Of a DNA stretch of 64,000 nt, positions 29,728 through 40,134 are shown one piece after another. The position numbers and the translations under genes were made by a program. Below the pieces are notes generated by a model. The model did no database searches, was not told where the DNA came from, and worked only from the letters and a program-made list of their open reading frames with translations. This DNA comes from Deltaproteobacteria bacterium (GTDB lineage: Bacteria; Desulfobacterota; Desulfobacteria; Desulfobacterales; Desulfosarcinaceae), in NCBI GenBank assembly GCA_020444075.1, contig JAHLLR010000011.1, positions 32,895 to 96,894 of the forward strand. Reading direction: 5' to 3'. How positions within the stretch are numbered: the stretch's first letter is position 1; each line of letters opens with the position of its first letter.

Positions 29728-30939
29728 CTATTCATGCAAGCCCTTGCCGGTGACGGGGCCGTCTCCGGCTGCGGGTTCGGATTTCCCGGAGGATGCAGCC
29801 CAGTGAAATCCGGTGAACAGCAATCCTCCCGCAAAAGCCACCCCGGCACTGAGCAGGAACAGGGGAGCGGTGTTGCCGGATTCATAGAGGGCGCCGCTGA
29901 CAAAAAAGCCCACGGTGAGCCCGAGGCCGTAGGTGACGGCATTGTTCAAGGCCTGGCCCAGGGTTTTTTCCGATACCGGAGCGAGTTGATCCATGTATAG
30001 GATTCCGGCCATGTGAAAGGCGCCGTAAGTGACCGCATGCAGAAGCTGACTGGCCAGAATCACCATCGCCGACTGAGCGACATACAGGATCCCCCACCGC
30101 ATCACCGCCGCCGCAAAAGATACGGCCAGCACCCGTTTGAAGGAAAAGCGGGCAAACAGACGGGAGGAGTTGATCATCACCACCACTTCCGCTGTGGATG
30201 CCAGGGCCCAGCAGACGCCGATAAAACTGCCTCCATGACCCAGTTGGGTCAGGTGAATGGAGAAAAATCCATAGTAGGCCCCATGGCTCACCAGCATGAG
30301 AAAGGCACACAGCAGAAACACCAGGGTGGGGCCCGACAACAACCGCACGGCATCATGGGGTTGCACCTGCCGCTGCGAACGGATTCGGGGCATGGTGGTG
30401 GCAGCCATGGCCTGGGCGGTTGATATGCCCAGCACCAATGCGATGACGATGCCTACGGAATAGCGGTCGATCAGCTTGCCCAGAATGAGCACCACGGCGA
30501 TAAATGCGACAGATCCCCAGGCCCGGGTGCGGCCATAGCGGCTTTTGGTCTTGCCCAGGACATCCATGGCAAAGGCTTCGAGAAAGGAAATAAGGGGGGC
30601 ATAAAAAGCACCGTAGACGACGGTGATGACCAGCATGAACCTAAAATCGGTGGTGAAGAGAAAAAGCGCCCACAGGGCCGTGCTGGCAAAACTGCAAAGA
30701 ATATATATGGGACGACGGAGGCCCTTTCGGTCCGCCAGGATGCCCCAGAGAATCGAAAAAATAATCAGCACGATCGAGCGGACGGCACTCAGGCTGCCGA
30801 TCTGGAATCCACTGAAGCCGATATGGAGACAATAGAGATTGAAGTAGGGCAGGAAAACACCCATCGCCCCGAAATAGAGAAAATACTGAATCCTGATCGC
30901 TGTTTTTTCGGCTGTCATCAACCCATCCGGGAATTGCAA
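29728..30939 (-). CDS. MFS transporter (LacY/HcaT-like)
   Basis: 403 aa, 12 TMs; YFLYFGAMGVFLPYFNLYC. Confidence 0.85.
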   Translation of the reverse strand: MQFPDGLMTAEKTAIRIQYFLYFGAMGVFLPYFNLYCLHIGFSGFQIGSLSAVRSIVLIIFSILWGILADRKGLRRPIYILCSFASTALWALFLFTTDFRFMLVITVVYGAFYAPLISFLEAFAMDVLGKTKSRYGRTRAWGSVAFIAVVLILGKLIDRYSVGIVIALVLGISTAQAMAATTMPRIRSQRQVQPHDAVRLLSGPTLVFLLCAFLMLVSHGAYYGFFSIHLTQLGHGGSFIGVCWALASTAEVVVMINSSRLFARFSFKRVLAVSFAAAVMRWGILYVAQSAMVILASQLLHAVTYGAFHMAGILYMDQLAPVSEKTLGQALNNAVTYGLGLTVGFFVSGALYESGNTAPLFLLSAGVAFAGGLLFTGFHWAASSGKSEPAAGDGPVTGKGLHE

Positions 30940-31062
30940 AATATCCGGCCTGATCCGCCAAATGGAAGGTCCTGGGTCAACCGCTCAGCGGACCGGGTGT
31001 ATTTATGCGTCGTATCATACCTGTTTTGAGACGAAAGGCAACGCCGGGAAACCGTTATTTTC

Positions 31063-32421
31063 CTACTGGATGACGCGCATCAGCAGGATGGCGATCTGAA
31101 AATAAAGCGTAATGCCGACGGCATCGATCACCGTGGCGATAAAGGGGCCGGCGGTCAGTGCCGGGTCCAGGTTGAGTTTTTTGAGCAGCAGCGGCATCAG
31201 GGCGCCGGTAAGGTTGGCGGTGAGCAGGGTGGCCAGCAGGGCCGCACCCACAGTCCATCCCAAAATCATGCTGTGATCCTGCAAAAAAACCCGGAAATAG
31301 GCCATCAGGCCCAGGGAACCGCCCAAGGCCAGCCCCATGAAAAGCTCGCGCCGAAAAACCCGGAACACATCGCCGGGGCCGATCTCCCCCAGGGCCAGGG
31401 CGCGCACCACCATGGTGGCCGACTGGGTACCCGCGTTTCCGCAGGTACCGGTGACCAGGGGGATGAAAAAGGCCAGGGCCACCATCTGGTGGATCACGGC
31501 GCTGTTCATCTCCATGATGGTGGTGGAGATCAGCGAGGTGAACAGCAACACGGCCAGCCAGAGAAACCGGCTCCAGAACAGGCGAGGCAGGGGCCGCTTG
31601 AAATACTCCTCTTCGAAAGGCACCATCGCCGAAATGCGCTGGAAGTCTTCGGTGTTTTCCGCCTCCATGATATCGATCACATCGTCGACGGTGATGATTC
31701 CCAGCAGACGGTTTTCCCGGTCCAGCACCGGCACGGCCAACAGGTCGTACTTGGCGATGATGGCCGCGACCTCTTCCTCCGCCATGTCGTGGGGAACGCT
31801 GATCACCCGGGTTTCCATGATGGTTTCCAGGGTAGCCCGGGGCTTGGACATGATCAGGTCCCGCAGCGAAACGATGCCCAGCAGGTGACGCTGGGCATCT
31901 GTGATGTGGATGGAATAGATGGTTTCCTTGTTGGGCGCCTGCAGCCGCATCTGCTCCAGGGCGTTGGCTACCGTGATACCCTGGGGCAAAACGGCATACT
32001 CGGTGGTCATTACCGCACCGGCGGTTCCCTCCTCGTATTTCCAGAGCCTGCGAATATCGTTTCGTTCGGCCTGGGCGATCAAGGGCATGATGGCTTCGCG
32101 AACATCCTCATCCACGGCTTTGAGCAGATCCACCCGGTCATCGGGCTCCATGTTCTCCACGAACCGCAGCATGGTCTGGGCATTGGATGCCTCCAGACAG
32201 GCCTGCTGGGTTTCGATGTTCAACTGACCAAAGGCATCGCTGGCGGTGTGGTTGCCGATCTGGACCAGAACCTCGACAATCTGAGAAGGCGAACAGCCGC
32301 TTTCTTCAAGGGTTTCAGCAATATCCGAGGGATGCAGGCTTCTCAGTGCATCGATCTCTGCGCCGTGCAGGACGGCAACGGCAGAATTCGCCACGTGGGC
32401 AATATTGAGGGCGTGAATCAT
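31063..32421 (-). CDS. mgtE: Magnesium transporter MgtE
   Basis: MgtE N-domain, CBS pair, five-TM C-terminus (TGTCGNAGTQSATMVVRALALGEI). Confidence 0.95.
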   Translation of the reverse strand: MIHALNIAHVANSAVAVLHGAEIDALRSLHPSDIAETLEESGCSPSQIVEVLVQIGNHTASDAFGQLNIETQQACLEASNAQTMLRFVENMEPDDRVDLLKAVDEDVREAIMPLIAQAERNDIRRLWKYEEGTAGAVMTTEYAVLPQGITVANALEQMRLQAPNKETIYSIHITDAQRHLLGIVSLRDLIMSKPRATLETIMETRVISVPHDMAEEEVAAIIAKYDLLAVPVLDRENRLLGIITVDDVIDIMEAENTEDFQRISAMVPFEEEYFKRPLPRLFWSRFLWLAVLLFTSLISTTIMEMNSAVIHQMVALAFFIPLVTGTCGNAGTQSATMVVRALALGEIGPGDVFRVFRRELFMGLALGGSLGLMAYFRVFLQDHSMILGWTVGAALLATLLTANLTGALMPLLLKKLNLDPALTAGPFIATVIDAVGITLYFQIAILLMRVIQ

Positions 32422-32864
32422 GGGGCGCCTCCCTAAAGTCTTGGAACCGGTTTCCGACCGGCGAGACGTAAGGCGCCTGAAAACTAACGGAGAGGACGAA
32501 GCGTCAGCAGAAAGGCGTTTCTTGCCTGGGGTCGGGCAAACCGAAAGCGGTTTTTGGGGTCGTTCATTGTTTGATTGGCGGTGCTACAACTGCCAGGGCC
32601 TGCATCATCCATTAAAGGTTTCCTTTTGTTACTGTTTCCATTTCGCCTTGCACACACGGGAACGACAGGGTCCTTGATCACCGGCGGCAAAAGTAGCCCG
32701 ACTTTATGGCACCGGTTGGGAAATAGCAAGCGCAATTGCATCGATTCGCCCATTGCGCATGGTTATTGATTGACGAGAACTTGTCTTTTCCGATAGGTTT
32801 AGTCCGTAGGGGCACCGACAGCGGCCACCAGGCCGACATTCAAACCGGAAAATGGAGGAAAAAG

Positions 32865-34421
32865 ATGAACGATCATAGACGGATATCCCTGTGGGCGGCC
32901 GTGTTGATTGTGGGCGTTGCCCTGACCGGATGCGTTCAATCACAGACAGCCGGGTCATCGGCTGCCATTGGTCAGAATAAGGCCGTAATGGAAAACCCGG
33001 TGGAACTGGTAAACCAGCTCAGCAGCGATATTTCCGAAGCACGCATGGCCCAGCTCAACGTCCTGGCTCCCGATGGGTTCAAAAAGGCGGAAAGCGCCTT
33101 TTTCAGCGCCCAGAAGGACCTTGAAAAGGGCAATGAGATTGCCGATATCCGCAAGGCCGTCATGGAATCACGCGCGCATCTCCAGCAAGCCGAAGAGATC
33201 GCCAAGATTTCACGAACGACCCTGACCGATACCCTCAAGGCGCGTGACATGGCGCGCAGTGCCGGGGCTGCCAAATTCGAGAATGAATACCGGCGGGTGG
33301 AAAACGATTTTCTGGACCTGACCCGGGCCATTGAAAGGGACAACCTCAGTTATGCCCAGAATAACCGAAACAAAGTGATCGAACGCTACCGGGAATTGGA
33401 GGTTCGTGCCATCAAAGAAGCGACCATCGGTGAGGTCCGTGCACTCATTGCCCGGGCCGAAGCCGCCGATGCCCGGAAGATCGCACCCCTATCCTATGGC
33501 CAGGCCGTGGATCAGCTCAACGCCACCGACGCGTTCATCTCGGCCAATCCCTATGCCAAGGAAGAGATGCACGCCATGGCCCGGGAAGCGTTGTTCCAGG
33601 CCAACCGGCTGGTGGTGATCACCGGTCAGAGCAACCGGATCAAGACCATGAAACCGGAGGCGATCGTCCTGTTGCTGGAAAAACACCTGCACACGATATC
33701 CGCCGCGCTCGGTGCCCAGGACATGCGCGACCAGGAATACCCGACCCAATTGGACAATATCATCGGTTCGGTCAATTCGCTGAAAAGCGACCGCACCTTC
33801 ATGTCAGAAAAAAATCAGGCCCTGCAGGCGGAGATGGAAACGCTCAAGGCTGAAGACCAGGCCCGGATCGACGCCCTCAATGTACGCGTGGCCACCCTGG
33901 AAGGCAAAACCCGGGAAGACCAGATGGCCAAGGAGCGCATGGCCAGGGAACGCATGGCCGTGGAGCAGCGCCTGGCCGCGGAAAGGAAGTTCAATCAGCT
34001 CTACGCGGCGGTCCAGGACTATTTCGAAAGTGATGAAGCCGAGGTCTACAAACAGGAGAACCAGCTGGTGATCCGGCTCAAGGCCATGCGGTTTCCCGTG
34101 GGGAAAAGCATCATCATGCCGGAAAACTACGCCCTGCTCAGCAAGGTCCAAAAAGCCATCCGCACCTTTGACGACCCGCGCGTGATCGTTGAGGGACATA
34201 CGGACACCACCGGTTCGGATGAGGTGAACATGCTGCTCTCCCAGCAGCGGGCCGAGGCTGTCCGCGAGTACATGATCGCCAACCAGACCCTGCCCCCGGA
34301 CAGTGTTTCCGCAATAGGCTATGGTTCCGAGCGTCCCCTGGCCTCCAACGCCACATCGGCGGGCCGGGCCATCAATCGCCGGATTGACATCCTGATTATC
34401 CCTGCGGCAAAGCCCATATGA
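32865..34421 (+). CDS. OmpA-family lipoprotein with coiled-coil/DUF4398-like region
   Basis: Lipobox (LIVGVALTGC), long coiled coil, C-terminal OmpA (VIVEGHTDTTGSDEVNMLLSQQRAEAVREYM). Confidence 0.9.
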   Translation: MNDHRRISLWAAVLIVGVALTGCVQSQTAGSSAAIGQNKAVMENPVELVNQLSSDISEARMAQLNVLAPDGFKKAESAFFSAQKDLEKGNEIADIRKAVMESRAHLQQAEEIAKISRTTLTDTLKARDMARSAGAAKFENEYRRVENDFLDLTRAIERDNLSYAQNNRNKVIERYRELEVRAIKEATIGEVRALIARAEAADARKIAPLSYGQAVDQLNATDAFISANPYAKEEMHAMAREALFQANRLVVITGQSNRIKTMKPEAIVLLLEKHLHTISAALGAQDMRDQEYPTQLDNIIGSVNSLKSDRTFMSEKNQALQAEMETLKAEDQARIDALNVRVATLEGKTREDQMAKERMARERMAVEQRLAAERKFNQLYAAVQDYFESDEAEVYKQENQLVIRLKAMRFPVGKSIIMPENYALLSKVQKAIRTFDDPRVIVEGHTDTTGSDEVNMLLSQQRAEAVREYMIANQTLPPDSVSAIGYGSERPLASNATSAGRAINRRIDILIIPAAKPI

Positions 34422-34607
34422 CCGGGATCGTGCATCGATCAACCCCTTCATCCCAAGGAGGTTCCATCCAAAAAGCACTGATCGCCGATGTCAGCCGAAG
34501 GGGAAAGACCTTGCCATGGCCGGCGGCAGGAACAGGATGAAGACCTGCCAGGATTAAGTCAAGGCACTGGGCGAGAAACTCGGCACTTAAGCCGGTCGAC
34601 CGCATCG

Positions 34608-34642
34608 GCGGCCGGTCGCCAATTCACACCGCGACCGGCCGC
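34608..34642. terminator. 12-bp perfect stem-loop downstream of the OmpA gene (no U tract)
   Basis: gcggccggtcgc-caattcacacc-gcgaccggccgc. Confidence 0.4.
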
Positions 34643-34882
34643 TTGGAGTGGTGGGGACCATATTTTGAATTCGACCGTTCCCTGGCTCTACGCAGAAATT
34701 GCCTACCGTATGTTGCCCCGACGTCCAGTCATCTCCCCTGACAACCTGTCAACCATTGAAAAAATGAATCCCCACCGCCGGATTCACCTTCCACCGGCAA
34801 CCGGGTTAAAGCAATCATCACAAAAAACCGATGGAAGGATACGATTTACTAACTGTTTCTTTGGATCGGGAGATATGATAAT

Positions 34883-34912
34883 TTGCCCGGGCAAGATCTT
34901 GAATCGGATTCA
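34883..34912. promoter_or_regulatory. Three consecutive/overlapping perfect palindromes upstream of hdrA
   Basis: TTGCCCGGGCAA (34883-34894), CAAGATCTTG (34892-34901), TGAATCgGATTCA (34900-34912). Confidence 0.4.
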
Positions 34913-34941
34913 GGCATCATCCCAATGACGGAGGACGTCGG

Positions 34942-36909
34942 GTGAAGGATCGAATTGGCGTGTTCATCTGCGAGTGCGGGCCGAATATCAAGGATGCCAT
35001 GGACATCCCGCAGCTGGTGCATTTTGCCGGGCACCTGGAGGCGGTCGTGCTGGCGGAACCCGTAGGGCTGATGTGTGCGCCGAATGATCGAAAAAAAGTG
35101 GCCGACACCATACGACGCCACCACCTCACCCATGTGGTGTTCGCCTCCTGCTCGCCCCGGGAGCACGAGCAGACCTTTCGCGGCGTGCTCGAATCCGCCG
35201 GATGCAACCCGTTCATGATGCAGGCGGTCAACCTCCGGGAACAGTGCGCCTGGGTGATCCATGACCGCGATCAGGCCACCCGCAAGGCCAGACGGATGAT
35301 CGGCGCGGGCGTCCAGCGCGTGCGGCATCACGCCCCCCTCACCCCCCGTGAGATCGACTGCCGGCCCGATGTTCTGGTGATTGGCGCCGGTGTGGCCGGC
35401 ATCAGTGCGGCCCGGACCCTCAGTCAGAACGGCCGGCGGGTAGTTATGGTCGAGCGTTCCGCGTGCATTGGCGGCATGGCGGCCCTGTATGAAGACCTCT
35501 ATCCGGATTTCAACTGTGCCGCCTGCCTGATCGAGCCGGACCTGGACGACGTCCTTCATGATGAGCGGATCGAAATCCTCACCACCAGCGAGGTGCTGTC
35601 GGTGCGCGGCACCCCGGGCAACTTCACGGCCACGGTGAAACAGGCGGCCCCCCATGTCGATCCCCTTCGGTGTATCGGCTGCGCGGCCTGCATCGAAGCC
35701 TGCCCGGTGACGGTCCCCAATGAATTCAATGCCGGGATGGACTCCCGACAGGCGATTTATATTCCCTATCCCGGATCGCTGCCGCATGTGGCCGTTATCG
35801 ATAAACAGAATTGTCTGCAGTTCACGGATGCCCGGTGCGGTGCGTGCAAAGAGGCCTGCCCGTTCGACGCCGTCGACTATGCGGCGGTCCCCGCCGTCCG
35901 CAACCTGGCGGTGGGAGCCGTGGTGGTGGCCACCGGTTTTCAGGGGTTCGATCCCGGCCGCAGCACCCGATACGGTTATGGCACAGTGGACGGTGTCATC
36001 TCGGCATTCGCCTTTGAGCGGCTGGTGAACACCACCGGTCCCACCGGCGGCAAAATCGTGACGGCCAGCGGCCAGGCGCCGGATACGGTCGCATTCGTGC
36101 ACTGCGTCGGCTCACGGACGGAGGCGTTCAACCGATTCTGCTCCGGTGTCTGCTGCCTGTCTGCATTCAAGCAGGCCCGACAGGTCAGAAAACAACTGCC
36201 TGAAACCGCCATTCACCATTTTTTCGCCGATCTCTGTCTACCCGGAAAAACCGCCCAGCGCTTTTTCGACGGGGTCTGCGCCATGGCTGGTGTCACCCTG
36301 CACCGGCTCGTTCACCCCGGCGCCATCCGAATCAGTGCTGAAAACGGCCGGGCGATCGTTCGAGGCACCGACGCCTCGGGTGCCGTCCAGCAGGTCGACG
36401 CCCAGCTGGTTGTCCTGGCAACAGCCATGGAAGCCCCTGCGGGCACGCCCCAGACGGGTCGAATCCTCGACCTGGGCCTCGACGATGACGGCTTTTTCAA
36501 AGAAGCCCATCCCGTTGTTGATCCGGTGGCCGCAGTTCGGGAAGGATTCTATCTCGCCGGCTGCTGCCAAGGGCCCAAGGACATTCCCGCTTCCATAAGC
36601 CAGGGCCAGGCGGCCGCCGGCAGGATTATGCAGAAACTGATTCCCGGCGGAAAAATCACCCTGAACCCGATCGTCGCCCGGGTGGATCCGGATCTCTGTT
36701 CCGGCTGCCGGACCTGCGAGGCCCTCTGTCCCTATGACGCCCTGGCCAGGGATGAAAACGAAGCCTGCATGACCATCGAAGAGGCCTTGTGCCGCGGCTG
36801 CGGGATATGTGCGGCCGTCTGCCCCGGCGGCGCCATCAGTGTCTGTCACTATTCCGCTGACGCCGTTTACGCGGAGATCGCCGGTCTGTTGAAACCCGAT
36901 GAAAAGTGA
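34942..36909 (+). CDS. hdrA: CoB-CoM heterodisulfide reductase subunit A-like FAD/iron-sulfur protein
   Basis: GTG start; FAD-binding VIGAGVAGISAARTL, multiple CxxCxxCxxxC ferredoxin motifs, HdrA signature (CICECGPNIKD-like N-terminus). Confidence 0.93.
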   Translation: MKDRIGVFICECGPNIKDAMDIPQLVHFAGHLEAVVLAEPVGLMCAPNDRKKVADTIRRHHLTHVVFASCSPREHEQTFRGVLESAGCNPFMMQAVNLREQCAWVIHDRDQATRKARRMIGAGVQRVRHHAPLTPREIDCRPDVLVIGAGVAGISAARTLSQNGRRVVMVERSACIGGMAALYEDLYPDFNCAACLIEPDLDDVLHDERIEILTTSEVLSVRGTPGNFTATVKQAAPHVDPLRCIGCAACIEACPVTVPNEFNAGMDSRQAIYIPYPGSLPHVAVIDKQNCLQFTDARCGACKEACPFDAVDYAAVPAVRNLAVGAVVVATGFQGFDPGRSTRYGYGTVDGVISAFAFERLVNTTGPTGGKIVTASGQAPDTVAFVHCVGSRTEAFNRFCSGVCCLSAFKQARQVRKQLPETAIHHFFADLCLPGKTAQRFFDGVCAMAGVTLHRLVHPGAIRISAENGRAIVRGTDASGAVQQVDAQLVVLATAMEAPAGTPQTGRILDLGLDDDGFFKEAHPVVDPVAAVREGFYLAGCCQGPKDIPASISQGQAAAGRIMQKLIPGGKITLNPIVARVDPDLCSGCRTCEALCPYDALARDENEACMTIEEALCRGCGICAAVCPGGAISVCHYSADAVYAEIAGLLKPDEK

Positions 36910-36915
36910 TGCCCC

Positions 36916-37353
36916 ATGACCGTCTTTGAGCCCAGAATCATTGCCTTGCTATGCAACTGGTGCGCCTATGACGGCGCCGACGCAGCCGGCAGGGCCCGAC
37001 TGGATCTCCCGGCGCAGGTTTGGGAAGTCCGCGTCATGTGCAGCGGCCAGGTCAGCCCGGGCATGGTTCTCAAAGCCTTCGAAGCCGGGGCGGACGGAGT
37101 GATCGTGCTTGGCTGTCAGCCGGGGGACTGCCACTATAAGGAAGGAAACCTTCACGCCCTGAAACGCATGGTTCTGCTCCGGGCGGTACTCGAACCCACG
37201 CCAGTCCATCCGCAGCGCCTGCAGCTGGACTGGGTTTCCGCCGGGCAGGGGCACCGTTATGCCCAGGTAGTGAACGACATGGTGGAAACGATCAGATCCC
37301 TGGGGCCCCTAGCCGCCGGCCATTCCCGGGAGGAGCCGTTGAATGGGGGGTAG
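36916..37353 (+). CDS. mvhD: Hydrogenase iron-sulfur subunit (MvhD)
   Basis: PRIIALLCNWCAYDGADAAGRARL...VMCSGQVSP...GCQPGDCHY. Confidence 0.93.
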   Translation: MTVFEPRIIALLCNWCAYDGADAAGRARLDLPAQVWEVRVMCSGQVSPGMVLKAFEAGADGVIVLGCQPGDCHYKEGNLHALKRMVLLRAVLEPTPVHPQRLQLDWVSAGQGHRYAQVVNDMVETIRSLGPLAAGHSREEPLNGG

Positions 37354-38299
37354 ACCGAAAATAGCCCTGTACTGGTGTGCGGGCTGCGGCGGCTGCGAAG
37401 AGTCGGTCATCGACCTGGCCGAAGACCTGCTGACCGTTGCCGAAAAGGCGGAAATCGTCTTCTGGCCCGTGGCCCTGGATGCCCGTTATCGGGACGTGGC
37501 AGCCATGGAGGACGCTGAAATTGACGCCACGTTCATCAACGGCGCCATCCGCCTGGACGACCATATTCGCATGGTGCGCCTGCTGCGCAAAAAATCCAAG
37601 CGCATCATCGCCCACGGCAGCTGTGCCCACATGGGCGGGGTGATCGGCCTGGCCAACCTGTTCACCCCCCGGCAGCTGCTGGAATGTGCCTACCGGCAGG
37701 TGCCCAGCATGGCGGATCCCCCGGGGCCGCTTCCCGTTGAGGGCGGGGATGGACCCCGGATGCCCGAACTGCTGCCGGTGGTGAAGGCCCTCGATCAGGT
37801 GGTAAAGGTGGACGCGATCATCCCGGGATGCCCGCCGCCGCCCGAGACCATGGCACGGGTGATCGATGATGTCATCCACGGGCGGCTGCCGGCGGAGAAA
37901 ACCGTCTTTGCCCATCGCAAAGCCCTTTGCCATGAGTGCCCGCGGCTGGATTCCAGACCGGAAAAAATCGAGATCACCCGCTTCAAGCGGCTTCACCAGA
38001 CCCGTTGGGATCCGGATGTCTGCTTTTTGCCCCAGGGGCTGATCTGTCTGGGACCGGTGACGCGGGGAGGCTGCGATGCCAGGTGCATCGGCGCCAATAT
38101 GCCTTGCCGGGGATGCTTCGGCCCCACGGAGCGGATGGATGACTTCGGCGCCGGTGCAATTGCCTGTATTGCCGCCATGATGGCGGGAACGGACGAACCG
38201 GCGCTGGCGCAACTGGTTGACAGCATCGCCGACCCCGTCGGCCTGTTTTACCGCTATTGCCTGGCCGCATCCGTCCTCGGCACGGGGCCGACCCCATGA
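37343..38299 (+). CDS. mvhG: F420-non-reducing-type [NiFe] hydrogenase small subunit
   Basis: ALYWCAGCGGCEESVIDL, HGSCAHMGG, PGCPPPPETM, Cys-rich C-terminus. Confidence 0.92.
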   Translation: MGGRPKIALYWCAGCGGCEESVIDLAEDLLTVAEKAEIVFWPVALDARYRDVAAMEDAEIDATFINGAIRLDDHIRMVRLLRKKSKRIIAHGSCAHMGGVIGLANLFTPRQLLECAYRQVPSMADPPGPLPVEGGDGPRMPELLPVVKALDQVVKVDAIIPGCPPPPETMARVIDDVIHGRLPAEKTVFAHRKALCHECPRLDSRPEKIEITRFKRLHQTRWDPDVCFLPQGLICLGPVTRGGCDARCIGANMPCRGCFGPTERMDDFGAGAIACIAAMMAGTDEPALAQLVDSIADPVGLFYRYCLAASVLGTGPTP

Positions 38300-39681
38300 C
38301 CCGCCGCCTTCTCATCGATCCGGTAACCCGCCTGGAGGGCCATGGCCGCATCGATATCCGTCTGGATGATGCCGGCAATGTGGCGCGTGCTTTTTTCCAG
38401 GTGCCGGATTTCAAGGGGTTCGAGAAGTTCTGCGAGGGGCGCGCCGCAGAAGAAATGCCGACCCTGACACAAAAGATCTGCGGGGTATGCCCCACGGCTC
38501 ACCACATCGCCTCAACCAAGGCGCTGGATGATCTGTTCGGCGTGTCACCCCCGCCCGCAGCCCTGACGATCCGTGAACTCATGCATACGGCATTTGTCTT
38601 CGAGGACCACCTGCTTCACTTTTTCTATCTCGGCGGCCCCGATATCCTGGTCGACGGTGACGTTCACAGCGGCACGCACAATGTGTTCGGTGCCCTCCAG
38701 GCGGTCGGAGAGGTGGCGGGCAGGCGTGCCATCCAGATCCGCAAAAAAGTCCGTGCCCTTATTGGCCTGCTGAGCGGCAGCGCCCTTTACCCGGTCTGCG
38801 GGCTTCCCGGCGGAGTGTCAAAGCCGGTTGCCGAACAGGCCCGAGAGACCATCGCAGAGACCGCAGCCGAAGCGCTGGTGTTTGCACGTCAGGTGTTGGC
38901 GCTGTTCCACCAAAGGGTATTGAAACGAAAAAGCTTCAGAGACATGACCCGAAGCGGGATCTTTTCTCTGCAGACTTACTACATGGGCCTTGTGGACGAG
39001 GACTGCCGGGTCAATTTTTATGATGGAAAACTCCGGATCGTCAGCCCGCAGGGCGGCACCTTCGCCCACTTTTCCGCCGATGCCTATTTGAACCACCTGC
39101 AGGAGCGAACCGCCACCCGGAGCTTCATGAAAATTCTCTATCTCAAAGCAGTGGGCTGGAAAGGCTACATAGATGGCATGGAAAACGGATTATACCGGGT
39201 GGGGCCGCTGGCACGACTCAATGCCGCCATGGGAATGGCGACACCCCTGGCCCAGGGTGAATATGAACGGCTGTACGATGCCGTCGGCCAAAAACCAGCC
39301 CACAACACCATGCTTTACCACTGGGCACGTTTAATTGAGGTGCTTTACGCCGCCGAACGGATGGTGGAACTGGCCCGGCGCCGCGAACTCACCGACCCCC
39401 ACGTGAGGAATCTGCCCGACCGGCAACCCGCACAGGGTGTCGGGGTGTGTGAAGCCCCCCGGGGAACCCTGATTCACCATTATCAGACCGATGCCCGGGC
39501 CATCGTGAAGCAGCTCAACCTGTTGGTGGCCACCCAGAATAATGCGGGCGCCATTTGCCTTTCCGTTGAAAATGCGGCCCGGGCGCTTATCAAAAAGGGT
39601 CGGGTAACCGATAACCTTTTACACCAGGTGGAGATGGCCTACCGGGCCTATGATCCCTGCCTGGCCTGTGCCACCCACTGA
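38296..39681 (+). CDS. mvhA: F420-non-reducing-type [NiFe] hydrogenase large subunit
   Basis: L1-type RLEGHGRID...KICGVCPTAHH, C-terminal DPCLACATH ending in stop codon. Confidence 0.93.
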   Translation: MTRRLLIDPVTRLEGHGRIDIRLDDAGNVARAFFQVPDFKGFEKFCEGRAAEEMPTLTQKICGVCPTAHHIASTKALDDLFGVSPPPAALTIRELMHTAFVFEDHLLHFFYLGGPDILVDGDVHSGTHNVFGALQAVGEVAGRRAIQIRKKVRALIGLLSGSALYPVCGLPGGVSKPVAEQARETIAETAAEALVFARQVLALFHQRVLKRKSFRDMTRSGIFSLQTYYMGLVDEDCRVNFYDGKLRIVSPQGGTFAHFSADAYLNHLQERTATRSFMKILYLKAVGWKGYIDGMENGLYRVGPLARLNAAMGMATPLAQGEYERLYDAVGQKPAHNTMLYHWARLIEVLYAAERMVELARRRELTDPHVRNLPDRQPAQGVGVCEAPRGTLIHHYQTDARAIVKQLNLLVATQNNAGAICLSVENAARALIKKGRVTDNLLHQVEMAYRAYDPCLACATH

Positions 39682-39796
39682 GGCCTGTTTCCCTGAGAGA
39701 ATCTGGGAGTGGATGAAACGGACGGGGTGCACAATTGGTGCTTCGGGTTGATGGGCCGACATTCCATGGTCCATCAACGGAAAAGGAGAGAAGCAT

Positions 39797-40024
39797 ATGG
39801 CTGTGGAAATTTTGGATATGGTGGGCATGAAATGCCCGCAACCGGTGCTGAAAATCGCCGTCAAAGCGACCGAAATGAATCCCGGCGACATTCTTGAAGT
39901 GGTCGGAGACTGCCCGACATTTGAACGGGATGTGCGGGTGTGGTGTCAGCGGCTGAAGAAAACCTTCCTCTCCATCCTGGATGAAGGCGCCGGCAGGAAG
40001 CGAATCCAGATCCTTTTCGAATGA
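39797..40024 (+). CDS. TusA-family sulfurtransferase
   Basis: VEILDMVGMKCPQPVLKIAVKATEMNPGDILEVVGDCP. Confidence 0.93.
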   Translation: MAVEILDMVGMKCPQPVLKIAVKATEMNPGDILEVVGDCPTFERDVRVWCQRLKKTFLSILDEGAGRKRIQILFE

Positions 40025-40134
40025 ACGGAAACGGATTGCTTCCAGTGCTACGGCATTCAAGAGAGCAAACCGCCCTCACCGCTGCCGGATGATCGCTGCC
40101 CCCTTCGCCACCGCGACAAACGAGAACATGAACC

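Noticed and set aside
31273-32436. 387-aa plus-strand ORF
   Set aside because: Antisense of mgtE; no domain signal.
34488-34928. 146-aa plus-strand ORF between ompA and hdrA
   Set aside because: Low-complexity translation crossing a strong hairpin; no domain, likely non-coding.
34849-36102. 417-aa minus-strand ORF
   Set aside because: Antisense of hdrA.
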